Positions 33,814 to 44,518 of a stretch of 64,000 nucleotides of DNA are shown piece by piece. Source of the stretch: Pseudomonas lini (GTDB lineage Bacteria > Pseudomonadota > Gammaproteobacteria > Pseudomonadales > Pseudomonadaceae); contig NZ_JYLB01000001.1 in assembly GCF_001042905.1 (NCBI RefSeq), forward strand, positions 248,001-312,000. The letters are read 5' to 3'. Position numbers and translations under genes: made by a program. The notes below the pieces were generated by a model that made no database searches, was not told the DNA's origin, and worked only from the letters and a program-made list of their open reading frames with translations. Every line of letters starts with the position of its first letter. Within the stretch, counting starts at the first letter, position 1.

Positions 33814-36800
33814 ATGTCGAAGTATTTTATTGATAGACCGATCTTCGCGTGGGTGCTTGCACTGATCATTATGCTCGTTGGGGCATTGTCGATCCTCAAT
33901 TTGCCGATTAATCAATACCCTGACATCGCACCACCCGCTGTCGCGATTCAGGTTTCTTATCCCGGTGCTTCCGCGCAGACAGTGCAAGATACCGTCGTGC
34001 AAGTAATCGAGCAGCAGATGAACGGCATCGACAATCTGCGCTACATCTCTTCGGAGAGTAATGCCGATGGCAGCATGCGAATCATCGTGACCTTCAACCA
34101 GGGTACCAACCCGGATATTGCCCAGGTTCAGGTGCAGAACAAGCTGAACCTGGCCACGCCGCTGTTGCCGCGTGAAGTGCAGCAGCAAGGCCTTCGCGTC
34201 ACAAAATTCCAACAGAATTTCATGATGTTCATCGGTCTGGTTTCCACCGATGGAAAACACACCAAGGAGGATCTATCCAACTACATCGTCTCAAACATCC
34301 AGGACCCGATTTCGAGGACTTCAGGTGTCGGTGACTTTCAGATTTGGGGCACGCAATACGCCATGCGAGTCTGGCTGGACCCGGCCAAACTGAACCAGTT
34401 CCAGTTGACGCCAGTCGACGTGACCGAGGCGATTGAGGCGCAGAACGTACAGGTAGCTTCGGGCACGATCGGTGGTCTTCCTGCGCGCAAAGGTACGGTG
34501 TTTACCGCAACTATCATCGGCAAGACGCGACTGCAGACCTCCGAGCAATTTGGTGACATTTTGCTTAAGGTCAATAGCGACGGCTCCCAGGTGCGCCTGA
34601 GTGATGTGGCTGATATCAGTTTGGGCGGTGAAAACTACAGCATCAACGCCCAAGCCAATGGCAAGCCTGCCTCGGGTATCGCCATCCGCTTGGCCACAGG
34701 CGCCAACGCCCTTGATACCGCCAAGGCGATTCGCGCCACGGTCGACCGACTGAAACCATTCTTCCCGGCCGGAATTGAAGCGGTGTACCCGTATGACACG
34801 ACGCCGGTGGTCACCGAATCCATCAGCGGAGTGATGCATACACTGGGCGAGGCGGTGGTTCTGGTCTTTCTGGTCATGCTGCTGTTTTTGCAAAATCTGC
34901 GCGCCACCATCATTACGACTTTGACAGTGCCCGTTGTGTTGTTAGGTACCTTCGGCGTCCTTGCCGCGGCCGGTTTCTCTATCAATACCTTGACCATGTT
35001 CGGCATGATCCTGGCGATTGGATTACTCGTCGACGATGCGATTGTGGTGGTTGAAAACGTCGAACGGGTGATGGCGGAGGAGCACCTGTCACCCAGGGAG
35101 GCCACGCGCAAATCGATGGGGCAGATCCAGGGAGCGCTGGTGGGGATTGCCTTGGTGCTTTCGGCGGTGCTGTTGCCCATGGCTTTCTTTGGTGGCTCCA
35201 CTGGCGTGATCTACCGGCAGTTCTCGATCACTATCGTATCGGCCATGGCGCTTTCGGTATTTGTTGCTTTGGTATTCACCCCGGCGCTTTGCGCCACGCT
35301 GCTCAAACCAATCGATCCGACAAAGCACGGTCAGCCCAAGCGCGGTTTTTTTGGATGGTTCAACAGACGGTTCGATGCCTGCGTCAACGGATATGAGCAG
35401 GGCGTAGGCCAGATCATCCGGCATAGGGTGCCGGGCTTTATGGTTTACCTGGTAATCGTCGCCGGCACGATCTGGATGTTCGCCCGGATACCGACCTCGT
35501 TCCTGCCCGATGAAGATCAGGGTTTGATTTTCACGCAGGTGCAGACGCCGGCCAACAGCTCGGCTGAGAGCACGCAAAAAGTGCTTGATCGCATGACTCA
35601 ATACCTGCTGGACAAAGAGCACGGAGAAGGTAAAGCCGTTGCTACAGTTTTCACCGTTAACGGCTTCAACTTTGCGGGCCGCGGGCAGAATTCAGGGATT
35701 GCGTTCGTCAACCTGAAGCCATGGGATGAACGAGACAGTGACAATACTGTGTTCAAAATTGCCCAGCGTGCCCAGCAAGAGTTCCTGAAGTACCGCGACG
35801 CCCTGGTATATGCGGTGGTTCCGCCATCGGTACTGGAGTTGGGTAACGCCACCGGCTTCGATTTCTACCTGCAGGACCAGGATAGCGTGGGCCATCAAAA
35901 ACTCATGGAAGCGCGCGGCAAGTTTCTTGAGCTGGCTGCCCAGAGCCCGGTCCTCGCCGGTGTTCGCCCAAACGGCTTGGCCGACGAGCCACAGTACCAC
36001 CTGACCATCGACGACGAGCGCGCGCGGGCGATGGGTATTTCTCTGGCCGATATCAACACCACGCTGTCAGTGGCATACGGCAGTAGTTATGTGAACGATT
36101 TCGTTGATCGCGGCCGAGTTAAGCGGGTGTACGTACAGGGCCAGCCTGACTCGCGCAGCACCGCAGAGGATCTGAGTAAATGGTTCGTGCGTAACAACCA
36201 GGGTCAGATGGTCCCGTTCTCGGCATTTGCGAGTGCAGAGTGGATCTTCGGCTCACCAAAACTGTCACGCTACAACGGCGTCCCTGCCGAGCAAATTCTT
36301 GGGACTCCCGCCCCGGGTTACAGCTCTGGCCAGGCGATGGCGGAAGTCGAGCGAATTGCAGCGCAACTGCCGCCCGGCGTAGGCATCTCTTTTACCGGGT
36401 TGTCCTATGAAGAGCGTCTTTCAGGGTCACAAGCGCCTGCTCTGTATGCGCTGTCGATTCTCGTCGTGTTTCTATGTCTGGCGGCACTCTATGAAAGCTG
36501 GTCGATTCCGATTGCGGTCATCTTGGTCGTGCCTCTTGGGGTAATCGGCGCGCTGATGGCCACGGCATTGCGGGGACTGTCCAACGACGTGTTCTTCCAA
36601 GTGGGTCTGTTGGTGACGGTGGGGTTGGCGGCGAAGAATGCGATCCTGATCGTCGAGTTTGCCAAGGAATTGAATGAGAAAGGTCAACCGTTGCTTGAAG
36701 CGACGGTCGAGGCTTGTCGTATGCGTCTGCGTCCGATCGTCATGACGTCCTTGGCATTCATTCTCGGTGTGCTGCCTCTGACCATTTCCAGCGGAGCCGG

Positions 36801-36969
36801 CTCGGGCAGTCAACACGCCATCGGCACGGGGGTGATCGGCGGCATGATAACGGCCACCGTTCTGGCGATTTTTTGGGTTCCCCTGTTCTTCGTTTCCGTT
36901 TCAACCTTGTTTAAAGGCAGCCGCAAGAAGCAGGACGAAACTGCTATGCGTGAGGAGGTAGGCCAATGA
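33814..36969 (+). CDS. RND efflux pump inner membrane protein (MexB/TtgB-like, HAE-1 family)
   Basis: A 1051-aa proton/drug antiporter, full length for the family. The N terminus [22 protein letters not shown] is standard. The proton-relay residues are present: the Asp pair in [18 protein letters not shown] (about 404-421) and Lys in [16 protein letters not shown] (about 938-953). The gate-loop region [11 protein letters not shown] is also seen. It works as a trimer with the adaptor and the outer membrane channel. The stop overlaps the channel gene start by 4 bp. Confidence 0.97.
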   Translation: MSKYFIDRPIFAWVLALIIMLVGALSILNLPINQYPDIAPPAVAIQVSYPGASAQTVQDTVVQVIEQQMNGIDNLRYISSESNADGSMRIIVTFNQGTNPDIAQVQVQNKLNLATPLLPREVQQQGLRVTKFQQNFMMFIGLVSTDGKHTKEDLSNYIVSNIQDPISRTSGVGDFQIWGTQYAMRVWLDPAKLNQFQLTPVDVTEAIEAQNVQVASGTIGGLPARKGTVFTATIIGKTRLQTSEQFGDILLKVNSDGSQVRLSDVADISLGGENYSINAQANGKPASGIAIRLATGANALDTAKAIRATVDRLKPFFPAGIEAVYPYDTTPVVTESISGVMHTLGEAVVLVFLVMLLFLQNLRATIITTLTVPVVLLGTFGVLAAAGFSINTLTMFGMILAIGLLVDDAIVVVENVERVMAEEHLSPREATRKSMGQIQGALVGIALVLSAVLLPMAFFGGSTGVIYRQFSITIVSAMALSVFVALVFTPALCATLLKPIDPTKHGQPKRGFFGWFNRRFDACVNGYEQGVGQIIRHRVPGFMVYLVIVAGTIWMFARIPTSFLPDEDQGLIFTQVQTPANSSAESTQKVLDRMTQYLLDKEHGEGKAVATVFTVNGFNFAGRGQNSGIAFVNLKPWDERDSDNTVFKIAQRAQQEFLKYRDALVYAVVPPSVLELGNATGFDFYLQDQDSVGHQKLMEARGKFLELAAQSPVLAGVRPNGLADEPQYHLTIDDERARAMGISLADINTTLSVAYGSSYVNDFVDRGRVKRVYVQGQPDSRSTAEDLSKWFVRNNQGQMVPFSAFASAEWIFGSPKLSRYNGVPAEQILGTPAPGYSSGQAMAEVERIAAQLPPGVGISFTGLSYEERLSGSQAPALYALSILVVFLCLAALYESWSIPIAVILVVPLGVIGALMATALRGLSNDVFFQVGLLVTVGLAAKNAILIVEFAKELNEKGQPLLEATVEACRMRLRPIVMTSLAFILGVLPLTISSGAGSGSQHAIGTGVIGGMITATVLAIFWVPLFFVSVSTLFKGSRKKQDETAMREEVGQ

Positions 36970-38390
36970 CTCGCTCCTTAATCGGTCTCGCGATCACTGC
37001 CGCTGTTCTGAGTGGTTGCTCGCTGATCCCTGAGTATCAACGACCGCAGGCACCGGTTGCGGCGCAATATCCGCAGGGTCCTGCCTATCAGGCAACCAGC
37101 GCTGCCGACCAGGCCGCTGTGGAGCAGGGGTGGCGCGAGTTTTTCCACGATCCGGCATTGCAGCGATTGATCCAGACTGCCTTGATCAATAACCGCGACC
37201 TGAAGGTCGCGGCACTGAACGTTGAGGCGTACCGGGCGCAATACCGAATCCAGAGAGCTGACCTGTTTCCGGCGATTGGCGCCAACGCCAGCGGAACACG
37301 ACAGCGACTGCCGAGTGCTCAGACGCAGTCCGGTCAGGCCAGTATTTCCAGCCAATATGACGTCAACCTGGGAATCAGTTCGTACGAGTTGGATCTGTTT
37401 GGTCGCATCGCCAGTCTCAGCCAGCAGGCATTGGAAACGTATCTGTCTACCGCCCAGGCCCGACGCTCGACCCAGATCAGCATCGTTTCGAGCGTGGCCA
37501 ATGCCTACCTCACCTGGCAAGCTGACCGTGAATTGCTCAAGCTCACCGAGAATACATTGGGCGCCTATGAAGAGAGCTTGCGTCTGACCGCTCGGAGCAA
37601 TCAGGTGGGTGTGGCTTCGGCGCTTGATCTCGCACAGGCGCGTACTTCGGTGCAAGGTGCGCGGGCGAGCCTGGCAAACTACCGGCGCCGAGTGGCCGAA
37701 GATGAGAATGCGTTGGTGCTTCTTCTTGGCACAGGACTGCCCGCCGATTTGCCGGAGCCGCAGTCCTTGGATGGCGATCTGCTCGCCAACGTACCGGCCG
37801 GTCTGCCCAGTGATTTACTCACCCGTCGCCCCGATATCCTTGCCGCCGAGCATTCGCTATTGGCCGCTAACGCTAACATCGGCGCGGCGCGGGCGGCGTT
37901 TTTCCCTAGCATCAGCCTTACGGCAAATGCCGGCACCTCGAGCGCGAATCTGGATGGGTTGTTCAAGAGCGGCTCAGGCAGTTGGGCGTTTACCCCTACC
38001 ATCAGCTTGCCGATTTTCAACGCAGGCGCGTTACGCGCCAGCCTGAATTACTCGGAGATTCAGAAAGATATTGGCGTGGCCAACTACGAGAAAGCTATCC
38101 AGACCGCTTTCCAGGAAGTCTCCGACGGATTGACCGCACGTAAAACCTACGTCGATCAGTTGCAGGCACAGAAGGATCTCGTTAGCGCCAGCCAAGATTA
38201 TTATCGCCTTGCCGAGCGTCGTTATCGAATCGGCGTGGACAGCCACCTGACCTTTCTGGACGCGCAGCGCTCGCTGTTTAGCAACCAACAAGGGCTGATC
38301 AACGATCGTCTTGCGCAGTTGCAGGCTGAAGTGAGCTTGTATCGTGCACTGGGTGGAGGATGGAACGAGCGGGGCATGCACAAACTCTGA
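36966..38390 (+). CDS. RND efflux outer membrane channel (OprM/TtgC-like lipoprotein)
   Basis: A 474-aa NodT-family outer membrane factor. The signal [18 protein letters not shown] carries the lipobox Cys at residue 18. Two OEP repeats are present: the [64 protein letters not shown] opening and the [18 protein letters not shown] repeat in the second half. It starts by ATGA overlap with the pump gene, so all three parts are co-translated. A terminator follows at 38409. Confidence 0.96.
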   Translation: MTRSLIGLAITAAVLSGCSLIPEYQRPQAPVAAQYPQGPAYQATSAADQAAVEQGWREFFHDPALQRLIQTALINNRDLKVAALNVEAYRAQYRIQRADLFPAIGANASGTRQRLPSAQTQSGQASISSQYDVNLGISSYELDLFGRIASLSQQALETYLSTAQARRSTQISIVSSVANAYLTWQADRELLKLTENTLGAYEESLRLTARSNQVGVASALDLAQARTSVQGARASLANYRRRVAEDENALVLLLGTGLPADLPEPQSLDGDLLANVPAGLPSDLLTRRPDILAAEHSLLAANANIGAARAAFFPSISLTANAGTSSANLDGLFKSGSGSWAFTPTISLPIFNAGALRASLNYSEIQKDIGVANYEKAIQTAFQEVSDGLTARKTYVDQLQAQKDLVSASQDYYRLAERRYRIGVDSHLTFLDAQRSLFSNQQGLINDRLAQLQAEVSLYRALGGGWNERGMHKL

Positions 38391-38408
38391 GGACGACGAC
38401 TAAACAAA

Positions 38409-38441
38409 AACGCCCGACGATAGGCCGGGCGTTATTGTTTT
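38409..38441 (+). terminator. Rho-independent terminator after the efflux operon
   Basis: AACGCCCG (38409-38416) pairs with CGGGCGTT (38426-38433), loop of 9 nt, followed by ATTGTTTT. It lies 18 bp after the channel gene stop. Confidence 0.8.
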
Positions 38442-38512
38442 AGCGTGGAGTGAAACTGTCATGATCGCTGTGTACTTAGGTGGCGCCTCGCTGTCACCTG
38501 CTCTGCGGGAAA

Positions 38513-38908
38513 TTACAAGCAGGGCATTTTGTCAGTTTGAGCCAAGGTATTGCCTTTACTGTCCATAAGTTCAATCTTTACCTCTTTTCCCGCACTACTT
38601 TCCATCAAGGTGTAACGTTCGTTCGGTAAAAAATTGTCATAGGATAGGGTGGCAACACAGCGGTGTTGGCTTTCCTGGTAGCCCTTGGTAACCACCCCAA
38701 GTTCCATCGTATGCGCCCCTGGCGATACTTTGAAATAAGTCAGGTTCTCTGCGCGTTGTGTATCCAGGCGTCTGGCCAGCATTTCATCACCGATCTGCTC
38801 GTGAAGGTTGACAATGGATTCGCCATCCTTAAGCGTCGGAAGTTCAGTCGCACAGCCAGCCAGACCGGTGATTAAAATGATGGAAACTGTTAGTTTTGCA
38901 AGGTTCAT
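38513..38908 (-). CDS. small predicted lipoprotein of unknown function
   Basis: A 131-aa protein. The signal MNLAKLTVSIILITGLAGC has a lipobox (LAGC) with Cys at residue 19. The mature part is short, with YFKVSPGAHTMELGVVTKGYQ at about 58-78 and a two-cysteine C-terminal half (HRC at about 85-87, PCL end), so a disulfide is possible. The pattern resembles small periplasmic beta-rich lipoproteins, but I cannot name a family. It stands alone, convergent with the efflux operon. Confidence 0.75.
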   Translation of the reverse strand: MNLAKLTVSIILITGLAGCATELPTLKDGESIVNLHEQIGDEMLARRLDTQRAENLTYFKVSPGAHTMELGVVTKGYQESQHRCVATLSYDNFLPNERYTLMESSAGKEVKIELMDSKGNTLAQTDKMPCL

Positions 38909-39321
38909 AAATGTCCTGAATTCTTTGGGGTCCGAGAATAGCTATAAGCTTGTTCTGTACCGTTAAATAGGTGATGTTTTAAATAAGCTGTTTCAGCCTA
39001 ATAGCGCATTGGCTTGGGAACGTGCGCCCGTTATTGTTTCTGCAGATGACGCAAGATGATCGAGGACGGCAAGGACTAAGATGCCTACTCGATATCTGGA
39101 ATGATTTTGTTGTCGGTATGGGGATATTCTACAGGCTATTTTTTAATTGATTAGCCTGTGAGCTATTGATGCAGTGCTGAGCTTTATTCACCAATGATGT
39201 GCCATCTGTGACGCCGAGAACTTGAATCCCTCAGGTGTGTCGCACGTGGTATTTTCTGCGCGTCGGACGTTACCGTTCGAATCGATCGTCGATCAGTCAG
39301 TCATTTCTGTCGCTGAGACGA
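38909..39321. other. 413-bp intergenic region between lipoprotein and pqqE
   Basis: I see no gene in it. It is AT-rich around 38940-39190 (including ATTTTTTAATTGATTAG near 39140), as expected for the lipoprotein promoter and the 3' end of the pqq operon. No clear terminator stem was found. Confidence 0.45.
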
Positions 39322-40473
39322 TCAGCCCTTAACGATGAGGCGCGAGTTTCGGTCATTGCGAAAGGCCAATTGTTCGATGGTTTGCGTAGCGTGCTCGGCG
39401 TCTTCACGCGCCTTGAGAATCACCCCGTGATGTTCGGACTTGCTGCACACCGGGTCGGCGTTGCTGGCGTCGCCCGTGAGCATGAACGCCTGGCAGCGGC
39501 AGCCGCCGAAGTCTTTTTCTTTTTCATCGCAGGAGCGGCACGGTTCGGGCATCCAGTCATAACCGCGGAAGCGGTTGAAGCCGAACGAGTCGTACCAGAT
39601 GTGCTGCATGCTGTGGTCGCGCACGTTGGGAAATTGCACCGGCAGCTGGCGGGCACCGTGACAGGGCAATGCCGTGCCGTCCGGCGTGACGGTGAGGAAA
39701 ATGCTGCCCCAGCCATTCATGCAGCCCTTGGGGCGTTCTTCGTAGTAGTCCGGCGTGACGAAGATCAGCTTGCACGGGTTGCCTTGCGCTTCCAGCTTGG
39801 CGCGGTATTCGTTGGTGACACGCTCGGCGCGTACCAGTTGCTCCCGGGTGGGCAGCAGGCCGACGCGGTTGAGCTGCGCCCAGCCGTAGAACTGGCACGT
39901 GGCGAGTTCGACGAAGTCGGCTTCCAGGGCGATGCACAGCTCGATGATGCGATCGATCTTGTCGATGTTGTGCCGATGGGTCACGAAGTTCAGCACCATC
40001 GGATAGCCGTGGGCCTTCACCGCCCGGGCCATTTCCAGTTTTTGCGCGAAGGCTTTCTTCGAGCCGGCCAAGAGGTTGTTCACCTGCTCGTCGCTGGCCT
40101 GGAAGCTGATCTGGATATGGTCGAGGCCGGCCTTCTTGAAGTCGCTGATTTTCTGCTCGGTCAAGCCGATGCCGGAGGTGATCAGGTTGGTGTAGAAACC
40201 CAGCTTGCGCGCCTCGCCGATCAGCTCGGCCAGGTCCTGGCGCACCAGCGGCTCGCCGCCGGAAAAACCCAACTGCGCGGCGCCCATTTCTCGCGCTTCG
40301 CGGAACACCTTGAACCATTGCTCCGTGCTCAGTTCCTTGCCCTGCTCGGCGAAGTCCAGCGGGTTGGAGCAGTACGGGCATTGCAGCGGGCAACGATAGG
40401 TTAGCTCCGCCAGCAGCCACAGCGGCAGGCCAACGGCAGGCTTCTCAGGCAAGGGTGATCCAGTGCTCAGCAC
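39322..40473 (-). CDS. pqqE: PQQ biosynthesis radical SAM peptide cyclase PqqE
   Basis: A 383-aa radical SAM/SPASM enzyme that links Glu and Tyr of PqqA by a C-C bond. The SAM cluster ligands C28, C32, C35 are in [13 protein letters not shown] cysteines lie in the C-terminal third (CNGWG-type and [30 protein letters not shown]). GTG 40473 ([19 protein letters not shown]) is the natural start; it overlaps pqqD by 29 bp. The in-frame extension to 40575 is inside pqqD. PqqD delivers the PqqA substrate to it. Confidence 0.96.
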   Translation of the reverse strand: MLSTGSPLPEKPAVGLPLWLLAELTYRCPLQCPYCSNPLDFAEQGKELSTEQWFKVFREAREMGAAQLGFSGGEPLVRQDLAELIGEARKLGFYTNLITSGIGLTEQKISDFKKAGLDHIQISFQASDEQVNNLLAGSKKAFAQKLEMARAVKAHGYPMVLNFVTHRHNIDKIDRIIELCIALEADFVELATCQFYGWAQLNRVGLLPTREQLVRAERVTNEYRAKLEAQGNPCKLIFVTPDYYEERPKGCMNGWGSIFLTVTPDGTALPCHGARQLPVQFPNVRDHSMQHIWYDSFGFNRFRGYDWMPEPCRSCDEKEKDFGGCRCQAFMLTGDASNADPVCSKSEHHGVILKAREDAEHATQTIEQLAFRNDRNSRLIVKG

Positions 40474-40720
40474 GGGCGACCTCCATGAATTGCTCGATGT
40501 CGTCACCGAGCTCAGGCACACCGGGAAATTGTTTGTCCAGTTCAGCGATGATTGCCGCCACATTGCGCTCGCCATCGATCAGGTCACCGATCAGCGCTGC
40601 GCTGTCGTTCAGCTTGATCATGCCTTCAGGATAGAGCAGCACGTGGCCTTTCTGGGCCGGTTCGTACTGGAAGCGATAGCCGGGGCGCCAGTTGGGTTTT
40701 CTGCTGCGATCGAAACTCAT
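40445..40720 (-). CDS. pqqD: PQQ biosynthesis peptide chaperone PqqD
   Basis: A 91-aa winged-helix RRE-type protein: [60 protein letters not shown] matches PqqD throughout. It binds the PqqA peptide and presents it to PqqE. Translation is coupled to pqqC by a 4-bp overlap and to pqqE by overlap. Confidence 0.96.
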   Translation of the reverse strand: MSFDRSRKPNWRPGYRFQYEPAQKGHVLLYPEGMIKLNDSAALIGDLIDGERNVAAIIAELDKQFPGVPELGDDIEQFMEVARAEHWITLA

Positions 40721-41469
40721 AAGGCAATTCCTTTGTGCCAGACCCGTTGGTCGGTCACGGCGTGATAGGGCGGGCGGTTCAGTTCGTAGGCCATGCTCAT
40801 GGCGTCGAGCATGCTCCAGAGGATGTCCAGTTTGAACTGGAGAATCTCCAGCATGCGTTCCTGCCCTGCGCGGGTGGTGTAGTGCTGCAAGGTGATCGCC
40901 AGGCCATGTTCCACGTCACGTCGGGCCTGGCCCAGGCGGGTGCGGAAGTACTCATAGCCGGTCGGGTCGATCCATGGGTAGTGCTGGGGCCAACTGTCCA
41001 GGCGCGACTGGTGGATCTGCGGGGCGAACAGTTCGGTCAGCGAGCTGCTGGCGGCTTCCTGCCAGCAGGCCCGGCGGGCGAAGTTGACATAGGCATCCAC
41101 GGCGAAACGCACCCCGGGCAACACCAGCTCCTGGGAACGCAGTTGATCGGGGTCCAGGCCCACCGCCTGGCCCAGCCGCAGCCAGGCTTCGATGCCGCCG
41201 TCTTCGCCGGGCGCGCCGTCATGGTCGAGCAGGCGCTGAATCCACTCGCGGCGGATCTCCCGGTCCGGGCAGTTGGCCAGGATCGCGGCATCCTTGAGCG
41301 GGATATTCACCTGGTAGTAAAAACGGTTCGCGACCCAGCCCTGGATCTGCTCGCGAGTCGCGCGGCCTTCATACATTGCCACTTGATACGGGTGATGGAT
41401 GTGGTAATACGCGCCCTTGGCGCGCAAGGCGGCTTCAAATTCTGCGGTGGTCAATGGTGTGTCAGTCAT
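40717..41469 (-). CDS. pqqC: pyrroloquinoline-quinone synthase PqqC
   Basis: A 250-aa cofactorless oxidase that catalyses the last ring closure and oxidation to [32 protein letters not shown] (about 20-48) and the [19 protein letters not shown] segment (about 83-101) are signature regions. Standard length. It is coupled to pqqD by ATGA overlap and lies 11 bp after pqqB. Confidence 0.97.
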   Translation of the reverse strand: MTDTPLTTAEFEAALRAKGAYYHIHHPYQVAMYEGRATREQIQGWVANRFYYQVNIPLKDAAILANCPDREIRREWIQRLLDHDGAPGEDGGIEAWLRLGQAVGLDPDQLRSQELVLPGVRFAVDAYVNFARRACWQEAASSSLTELFAPQIHQSRLDSWPQHYPWIDPTGYEYFRTRLGQARRDVEHGLAITLQHYTTRAGQERMLEILQFKLDILWSMLDAMSMAYELNRPPYHAVTDQRVWHKGIAL

Positions 41470-41480
41470 TTCGGGCGCTC

Positions 41481-42392
41481 CTACAGTTCGATACTCATGC
41501 CGTCGTAAGCGACTTCGACATTGCGTCGCACCAACTCGGCCCGCTCGGGGGAGTCTTCATCGAGGATTGGGTTGGTGTTGTTGATGTGGATCAGCACCTT
41601 GCGCTGCTTCGGCAAATGCTCCAGCACTTCGAGCATGCCGCCCGGACCATTCTGGGCCAGGTGGCCCATTTCCCGGCCAGTGCGGGTGCCGACGCCACGG
41701 CGTTGCATTTCATCGTCGTCCCACACCGTGCCGTCCACCAGCAGACAATCGCTGCCGGCCATGATCTCCAGCAACGACTCGTCGATCTTGCCCAGGCCCG
41801 GGGCATAGAACAGCTTGCCACCCGTGCTCAGGTCTTCGACGATCAACCCGATGTTGTCGCCCGGGTGCGGGTCGAAGCGATGCGGTGAATAGGGCGGTGC
41901 GGCGCTGCGTAATGGCAACGGGGTGAAGCGCAGGTTCGGGCAGGCCGGGATGGTGAAAGACTGGTCGAGTTCGATACGGTTCCAGCTCAGCCCGCCGTTC
42001 CAGTGGGTCAGCATGTTGAACAGCGGGAAACCGGTGCTCAGGTCTTCATGGACCATGTCGGTGCACCAGACCTGATGCGGGCAGCCTTCGCGCAGGCTGA
42101 GCAGGCCGGTGGTGTGGTCGATCTGGCTGTCCATCAGGATGATCGCGCCAATGCCGGTGTCGCGCAGGGCCCGGCCCGGCTGCATCGAGGCAAACGCCTG
42201 GAGCTGGGCGCGAATGTCCGGAGAGGCGTTGCACAGCACCCAGTTCACACCGTCATCGGACAGGGCGATGGACGATTGGGTGCGCGCCTGGGCCCGCAGG
42301 CTGCCGTCGCGAAAACCTGCGCAGTTGGCGCAGTTGCAGTTCCACTGGGGGAAACCGCCACCGGCGGCAGAACCTAGTATCTGGACGAACAT
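41481..42392 (-). CDS. pqqB: PQQ biosynthesis protein PqqB (MBL-fold hydroxylase)
   Basis: A 303-aa metallo-beta-lactamase-fold protein starting [24 protein letters not shown], the invariant PqqB N terminus with the CNCANC cysteines. [16 protein letters not shown] and [20 protein letters not shown] near the C terminus are also family hallmarks. PqqB hydroxylates the tyrosine of the processed peptide (known for the family). It follows the pqqA terminator, so it depends on read-through. Confidence 0.96.
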   Translation of the reverse strand: MFVQILGSAAGGGFPQWNCNCANCAGFRDGSLRAQARTQSSIALSDDGVNWVLCNASPDIRAQLQAFASMQPGRALRDTGIGAIILMDSQIDHTTGLLSLREGCPHQVWCTDMVHEDLSTGFPLFNMLTHWNGGLSWNRIELDQSFTIPACPNLRFTPLPLRSAAPPYSPHRFDPHPGDNIGLIVEDLSTGGKLFYAPGLGKIDESLLEIMAGSDCLLVDGTVWDDDEMQRRGVGTRTGREMGHLAQNGPGGMLEVLEHLPKQRKVLIHINNTNPILDEDSPERAELVRRNVEVAYDGMSIEL

Positions 42393-42416
42393 GGTTGCTC
42401 CATCATTCTGGAACCG

Positions 42417-42445
42417 AAAATAAAACGCCTCGGCAGACCGAGGCG
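42417..42445 (-). terminator. partial terminator / attenuator between pqqA and pqqB
   Basis: On the minus strand CGCCTCGG and CCGAGGCG form an 8-bp stem with a 4-nt loop (42426-42445), followed by TTTTATTTT. Such a stem allows more pqqA than pqqBCDE mRNA, which fits the substrate role of PqqA. Position between stop of pqqA (42465) and start of pqqB (42392). Confidence 0.8.
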
Positions 42446-42464
42446 CTGTCCATCAGGTACAAAC

Positions 42465-42539
42465 TTAACGGTTTGCGAAGTACATGGTGACTTCAAAACC
42501 GATACGCAGGTCGGTGTAAGCAGGTTTGGACCAAGACAT
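42465..42539 (-). CDS. pqqA: PQQ precursor peptide PqqA
   Basis: A 24-aa peptide with sequence [20 protein letters not shown] followed by FANR. The E-V-T-M-Y core holds the Glu (16) and Tyr (20) that become PQQ. First gene of pqqABCDE. The in-frame upstream extension is not expected to be used. No pqqF/pqqG protease gene is adjacent in this window, so peptide release must use one encoded elsewhere. Confidence 0.97.
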   Translation of the reverse strand: MSWSKPAYTDLRIGFEVTMYFANR

Positions 42540-42863
42540 GAAAGTACTCCTATCAAGTGATGAGACGTTTGTCAGGTACATATTTCTGAGTTTGGTTGGG
42601 ATCATTTTTGCAGCGTTCCAAGGCGCGCCCAACCCACGACGCCGTGTTTCGGTTGTCATACCTCGTCTTTTGCTGCCGTACGGTCGGATAATAGGACAGC
42701 TTCAGGAAACTGCTCCAAGTACGAGAACGAGTGACTCGACAATTTAGCAACCAGGGCAACGAAGCACTTCGCGAACGATTGAACTCGATTCTGCAGGGCA
42801 CAAAATGTCATTGTCGTGCTCTCCCATGTTTGTACGAAAATAAAGTGCATTGGGAGAACCCCC
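42540..42863. other. pqqA upstream region
   Basis: This 324-bp stretch should carry the pqqA promoter. A minus frame at 42656-42811 (MTFCALQNRVQSFAKCFV...) has a GGAGAG 8 nt before its ATG and could encode 51 residues, but no family is recognised and it may be chance. No clear -35/-10 pair could be chosen. Confidence 0.35.
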
Positions 42864-44192
42864 TTACAGGCTGGTCTCGAATTTCAAACCGGCCACCCAC
42901 GCATCCCTGACCTCGCTGACTCCGCCAGGATTGCCTACAAATTGCAGGTTGGGGCGCACGGTCAGCCACTTGGTCACGCCAAAGCCATAGTAAATTTCCA
43001 TGTTGGTTTCTGAGCTTTGCGTTGGTGTATAGCGAGGGTCGTCATAATCGCTGACACCCGCCCGGTCATTCAGTTGCTGCTGATGATCTGTGAAGCGGTT
43101 ATTCACATGGAGACTGGCGATGGCGACGCCGATTTCGTCATTCGGGCGAGATTTGAAGGGGGCCGTGTAGTAAGCGCCTACTTGCGCATAACGATCGATC
43201 ATATTGGTGGCTTTGTCATGCACGGTGGCATAGGCAAACACCGTCAGCCCGCGAGCGGCGAAGTCCGGATCTTTCCAGACTTGTTGTTGCCCGGCAATCC
43301 ATGCGCCGTATTTACTGTCGCGGGATTTGGCTATGCCGTTTTCTTCTGTGTTGACGTCGTTTGCGTCACGGCTGCTGTAATATGCCCCTACGCGATATTC
43401 CCCTGGCAGCCGTCCGGCTCCCAGCGACGTGGTATGGACCAGCTCGACAGGTACCAAGGTACCCTCATTACCGCTGCCGCTGAGTTTGAAGCCGTTACCT
43501 ATTTCCAGGTAGGACGGGTTCTGCTCGTACGCACCGATCTGCGCATAAGTGTTATCGCTCAACGCGACCTTTACGCGGCCCGCCCATTGAGTGATTGGCC
43601 AGTTATAAATGATATCGCCGGCCCAGTTACCCGGCTGCGCGCCGCAGAACGCCAAGTTCTGGAATTTGCAGGGAAAGCTGCCGAAGTCCTCGCCAAAATT
43701 CATGCGGCCCAGTTTGATATCCAGCCCGCCGTCAAAGAACTTCTGACGATACCAGAGTTGCGTAAGCCGCCAGGTCTGGCCGCGCCCGTATACCTCTTGA
43801 ACCTGACTGATGCCGCCTACCCGAGGATCGGTGATGACATCATTGGTGAGATTGCGCCCGTTACGATCCGATATCGTGAATTGAAAATCAGCGCCTTCCC
43901 AACCGAGTATTTTCTCAAGGTCAAAATTGCTCATCAGTGCAAGTTGGTCGGTATACCGCGCCGTGGTGTGCGAATCATAGCCACCGGCCAGATTCGTCGC
44001 GGCGTCGCCCGTGTAGAGCACGTTAAAGGTATAACCCTTCTCCAGTAATTCTGAGCGTAGGCCGCCCCAGTCTCCCAACATCCAAGGGGATTCAGGACTG
44101 AAGGCTTCTTGTGCATGACTGTTGGCCGCTCCGCAAAGCAGCAGCAATGCGACGGAAGTATTAAGCGTGTTGCAGTTCAAATGAGTGGTCAT
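42864..44192 (-). CDS. oprB: OprB-family carbohydrate-selective porin
   Basis: A 442-aa outer membrane protein. Signal peptide at about 1-27 (ending NSHAQEAF). The opening SPWMLGDWGGLRSELLEKGYTFNVLYTGDAATNLAGGYD (about 35-73) is the OprB signature, and the end is AGLKFETSL with alternating aromatic strands, as in a beta barrel. A disulfide pair is possible in CKFQNLAFC. OprB lets glucose and other sugars through the outer membrane. It lies between pqqA and tcuB, in the same direction as the quinoprotein dehydrogenase. Confidence 0.92.
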   Translation of the reverse strand: MTTHLNCNTLNTSVALLLLCGAANSHAQEAFSPESPWMLGDWGGLRSELLEKGYTFNVLYTGDAATNLAGGYDSHTTARYTDQLALMSNFDLEKILGWEGADFQFTISDRNGRNLTNDVITDPRVGGISQVQEVYGRGQTWRLTQLWYRQKFFDGGLDIKLGRMNFGEDFGSFPCKFQNLAFCGAQPGNWAGDIIYNWPITQWAGRVKVALSDNTYAQIGAYEQNPSYLEIGNGFKLSGSGNEGTLVPVELVHTTSLGAGRLPGEYRVGAYYSSRDANDVNTEENGIAKSRDSKYGAWIAGQQQVWKDPDFAARGLTVFAYATVHDKATNMIDRYAQVGAYYTAPFKSRPNDEIGVAIASLHVNNRFTDHQQQLNDRAGVSDYDDPRYTPTQSSETNMEIYYGFGVTKWLTVRPNLQFVGNPGGVSEVRDAWVAGLKFETSL

Positions 44193-44518
44193 GATAATCT
44201 CTGCTTTTGTTTTTATTAGTCAGATAATCGAACACATCTTCAGGTTGATCCTCCGCCCGGAAGAGCATTAAAGAATGTCTGCAACGGGTTGATCCCAGCG
44301 AAGAGCGACTGGAGTCTGGGTTTGTAAAGGCGTCGAGCTTGACGTGACACACGGTAAGTTGATGAAAAGACGGGACCTAACTCATGCCTCGTCTGTTCTT
44401 GCGAAACAGCTCGGTAATTTATTTGAGCATCGGTAATGCTCTCCTTGTGATTGCTATGAAGGTTGCTTTCAACTTAGCGGCGCCGATGATGCCGTCGGCA
44501 CGCTCTTGAAAATACCGG
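44193..44518. other. 326-bp intergenic region upstream of oprB
   Basis: No gene was found. A small dyad GAGCAT-CGGTA-ATGCTC lies at 44425-44441, about 235 bp from the oprB start; it could be a regulatory site or a weak terminator after tcuB. Otherwise nothing stands out. Confidence 0.4.

Noticed and set aside
39235..40404. 389-codon plus-strand open frame
   Set aside because: It is antisense to pqqE, which has all radical SAM motifs. High-GC third positions of the real gene keep the opposite frame open.
40735..42377. Plus-strand open frames over pqqC and pqqB
   Set aside because: They are mirror images of the well-conserved pqq genes and have no ribosome sites or recognisable domains.
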